Source: Actinotalea endophytica (GTDB lineage Bacteria; Actinomycetota; Actinomycetes; Actinomycetales; Cellulomonadaceae). Taken from it: a DNA stretch of 64,000 nt. How positions within the stretch are numbered: the first letter of the stretch is position 1; every line of letters begins with the position of its first letter. The stretch is from NCBI RefSeq assembly GCF_025717005.1, contig NZ_JAOVZU010000002.1, positions 1-64,000 of the forward strand, given 5' to 3'. The notes beneath the pieces are model-generated. The model saw only the letters and a list, made by a program, of their open reading frames with translations, ran no database searches and had not been told where the DNA came from. This document shows, one piece after another, positions 63,477 to 64,000 of this stretch. The translations under genes and the position numbers were made by a program.

Positions 63477-64000
63477 TCGAGCTCGACGCCGCCGGGGTCA
63501 CCGTCCGGTCCGGCGATGCCGACCGGGTGCTCCTGCACCCCACGACGTGCACCCTCACCGAACGACGCGTCGCGTTGATCGGCGCCAACGGCTCCGGGAA
63601 GTCGACCCTCGCCCGGCTCGTGAACGGGCTGCGCCCGGTGACCAGCGGGCGGGTGCGCACGCTCGGCCTCGACGTGGCCACGCACGGCCCGCAGGTCCGA
63701 GCCCGGGTCGGCTTCGTCTTCACCGATCCCGACGCGCAGCTGGTCATGCCGACCGCGGTGGAGGACGTCGCGCTCTCGCTGCGGGCATCGGTGCGAGACG
63801 CACGTGAGCGGGACGCCCGGGCCCGCGCCGTGCTGGCCCGGATCGGCCTCGCCGGCCACGCCGAGACACCGGTGCACGCCCTGTCCGGTGGGCAGAAGCA
63901 GCTGCTCGCGCTCGCCGGGGTGCTCGCCACCGAACCCGAGATCCTGGTCTGCGACGAGCCGACCACGCTGCTCGACCTGCGGTGGCGTCGCGTGGTCGAC
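63473..64000 (+). CDS. bioM: ECF transporter ATPase (BioM/CbiO type), 3' end outside window
   Basis: 176 residues are visible. Walker A IGANGSGKSTLARLVNG (about residues 36-52), Q-loop region GFVFTDPDAQLVMPTAVEDVA (typical of ECF/CbiO ATPases), signature LSGGQKQLLALAGVLA and Walker B ILVCDEPT. It energises biotin uptake with BioY; a BioN-type membrane subunit is expected just past the edge. The call of BioM rather than a general EcfA rests on the overlap with bioY. Confidence 0.88.
   Translation, partial: MIELDAAGVTVRSGDADRVLLHPTTCTLTERRVALIGANGSGKSTLARLVNGLRPVTSGRVRTLGLDVATHGPQVRARVGFVFTDPDAQLVMPTAVEDVALSLRASVRDARERDARARAVLARIGLAGHAETPVHALSGGQKQLLALAGVLATEPEILVCDEPTTLLDLRWRRVVD

Overview
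The window is a very GC-rich stretch of actinobacterial chromosome. GTG starts are common, leaderless promoters sit directly on start codons, an actinobacterial SOS box precedes an imuA-imuB-dnaE2 cassette, and a fabG-fabI pair is ordered like mycobacterial mabA-inhA. Gene content (GH127 plus sugar ABC transporter and LacI regulator, glgA/glgC pair, DnaE2 with a long linker) fits a Cellulomonas-like member of the Micrococcales, but the genus is an inference. No phage, transposase, CRISPR array or rRNA was seen; the one RNA gene recognised is tRNA-Leu(GAG).

Left end (1-11.8 kb, minus strand): a four-gene secreted operon. It begins with a giant 2220-residue protein (SdrD-B-like, IPT/TIG and parallel beta-helix regions, then about 120-residue C-terminal repeats). 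Three cupredoxin/multicopper-oxidase-like proteins follow. The copper-ligand motifs of a normal multicopper oxidase appear divided between two of them; the third has lost them and carries Ig-like repeats and the start of the giant protein's C-terminal repeat. This is the most unusual system in the window.

12-20 kb: FBP zinc-finger protein, an NAD-dependent epimerase, and a carbohydrate locus (lipoprotein binding protein, two permeases, GH127 beta-L-arabinofuranosidase) facing a divergent LacI regulator with a dyad operator. An 18-bp perfect stem-loop separates the binding-protein gene from the permease genes.

20-33.9 kb: a TetR / membrane protein / quinone-reductase-like set, several orphan small genes (GAF, CheW-like, PNPOx, methyltransferase), tRNA-Leu with a bidirectional terminator, an AI-2E-family transporter, and the SOS-controlled mutasome imuA-imuB-dnaE2.

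34-48 kb: PEBP and YbaK proteins, a LuxR-type regulator divergent from an FAD-linked oxidase with two similar 20-bp dyads between them, DUF6325 and SHOCT proteins, a TrmH-type methyltransferase, two DinB proteins (one fused to pentapeptide repeats), and a TetR-controlled heterodimeric ABC exporter divergent from an aldo/keto reductase.

48-64 kb: a MarR/EamA divergent pair with tandem perfect palindromes, an NfeD-SPFH membrane pair, an ABC ATPase, divergent glgA and glgC for glycogen/maltose-1-phosphate metabolism, DUF1015, SixA phosphatase, fabG and fabI, DUF3099, a small Cys-rich protein, SURF1, an HTH protein, an ABC-F ATPase and a biotin ECF transporter (bioY plus ATPase) running off the right edge. 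A recurring regulatory theme is a TANNNT -10 element 6-8 nt before the start codon at a dozen or more genes.
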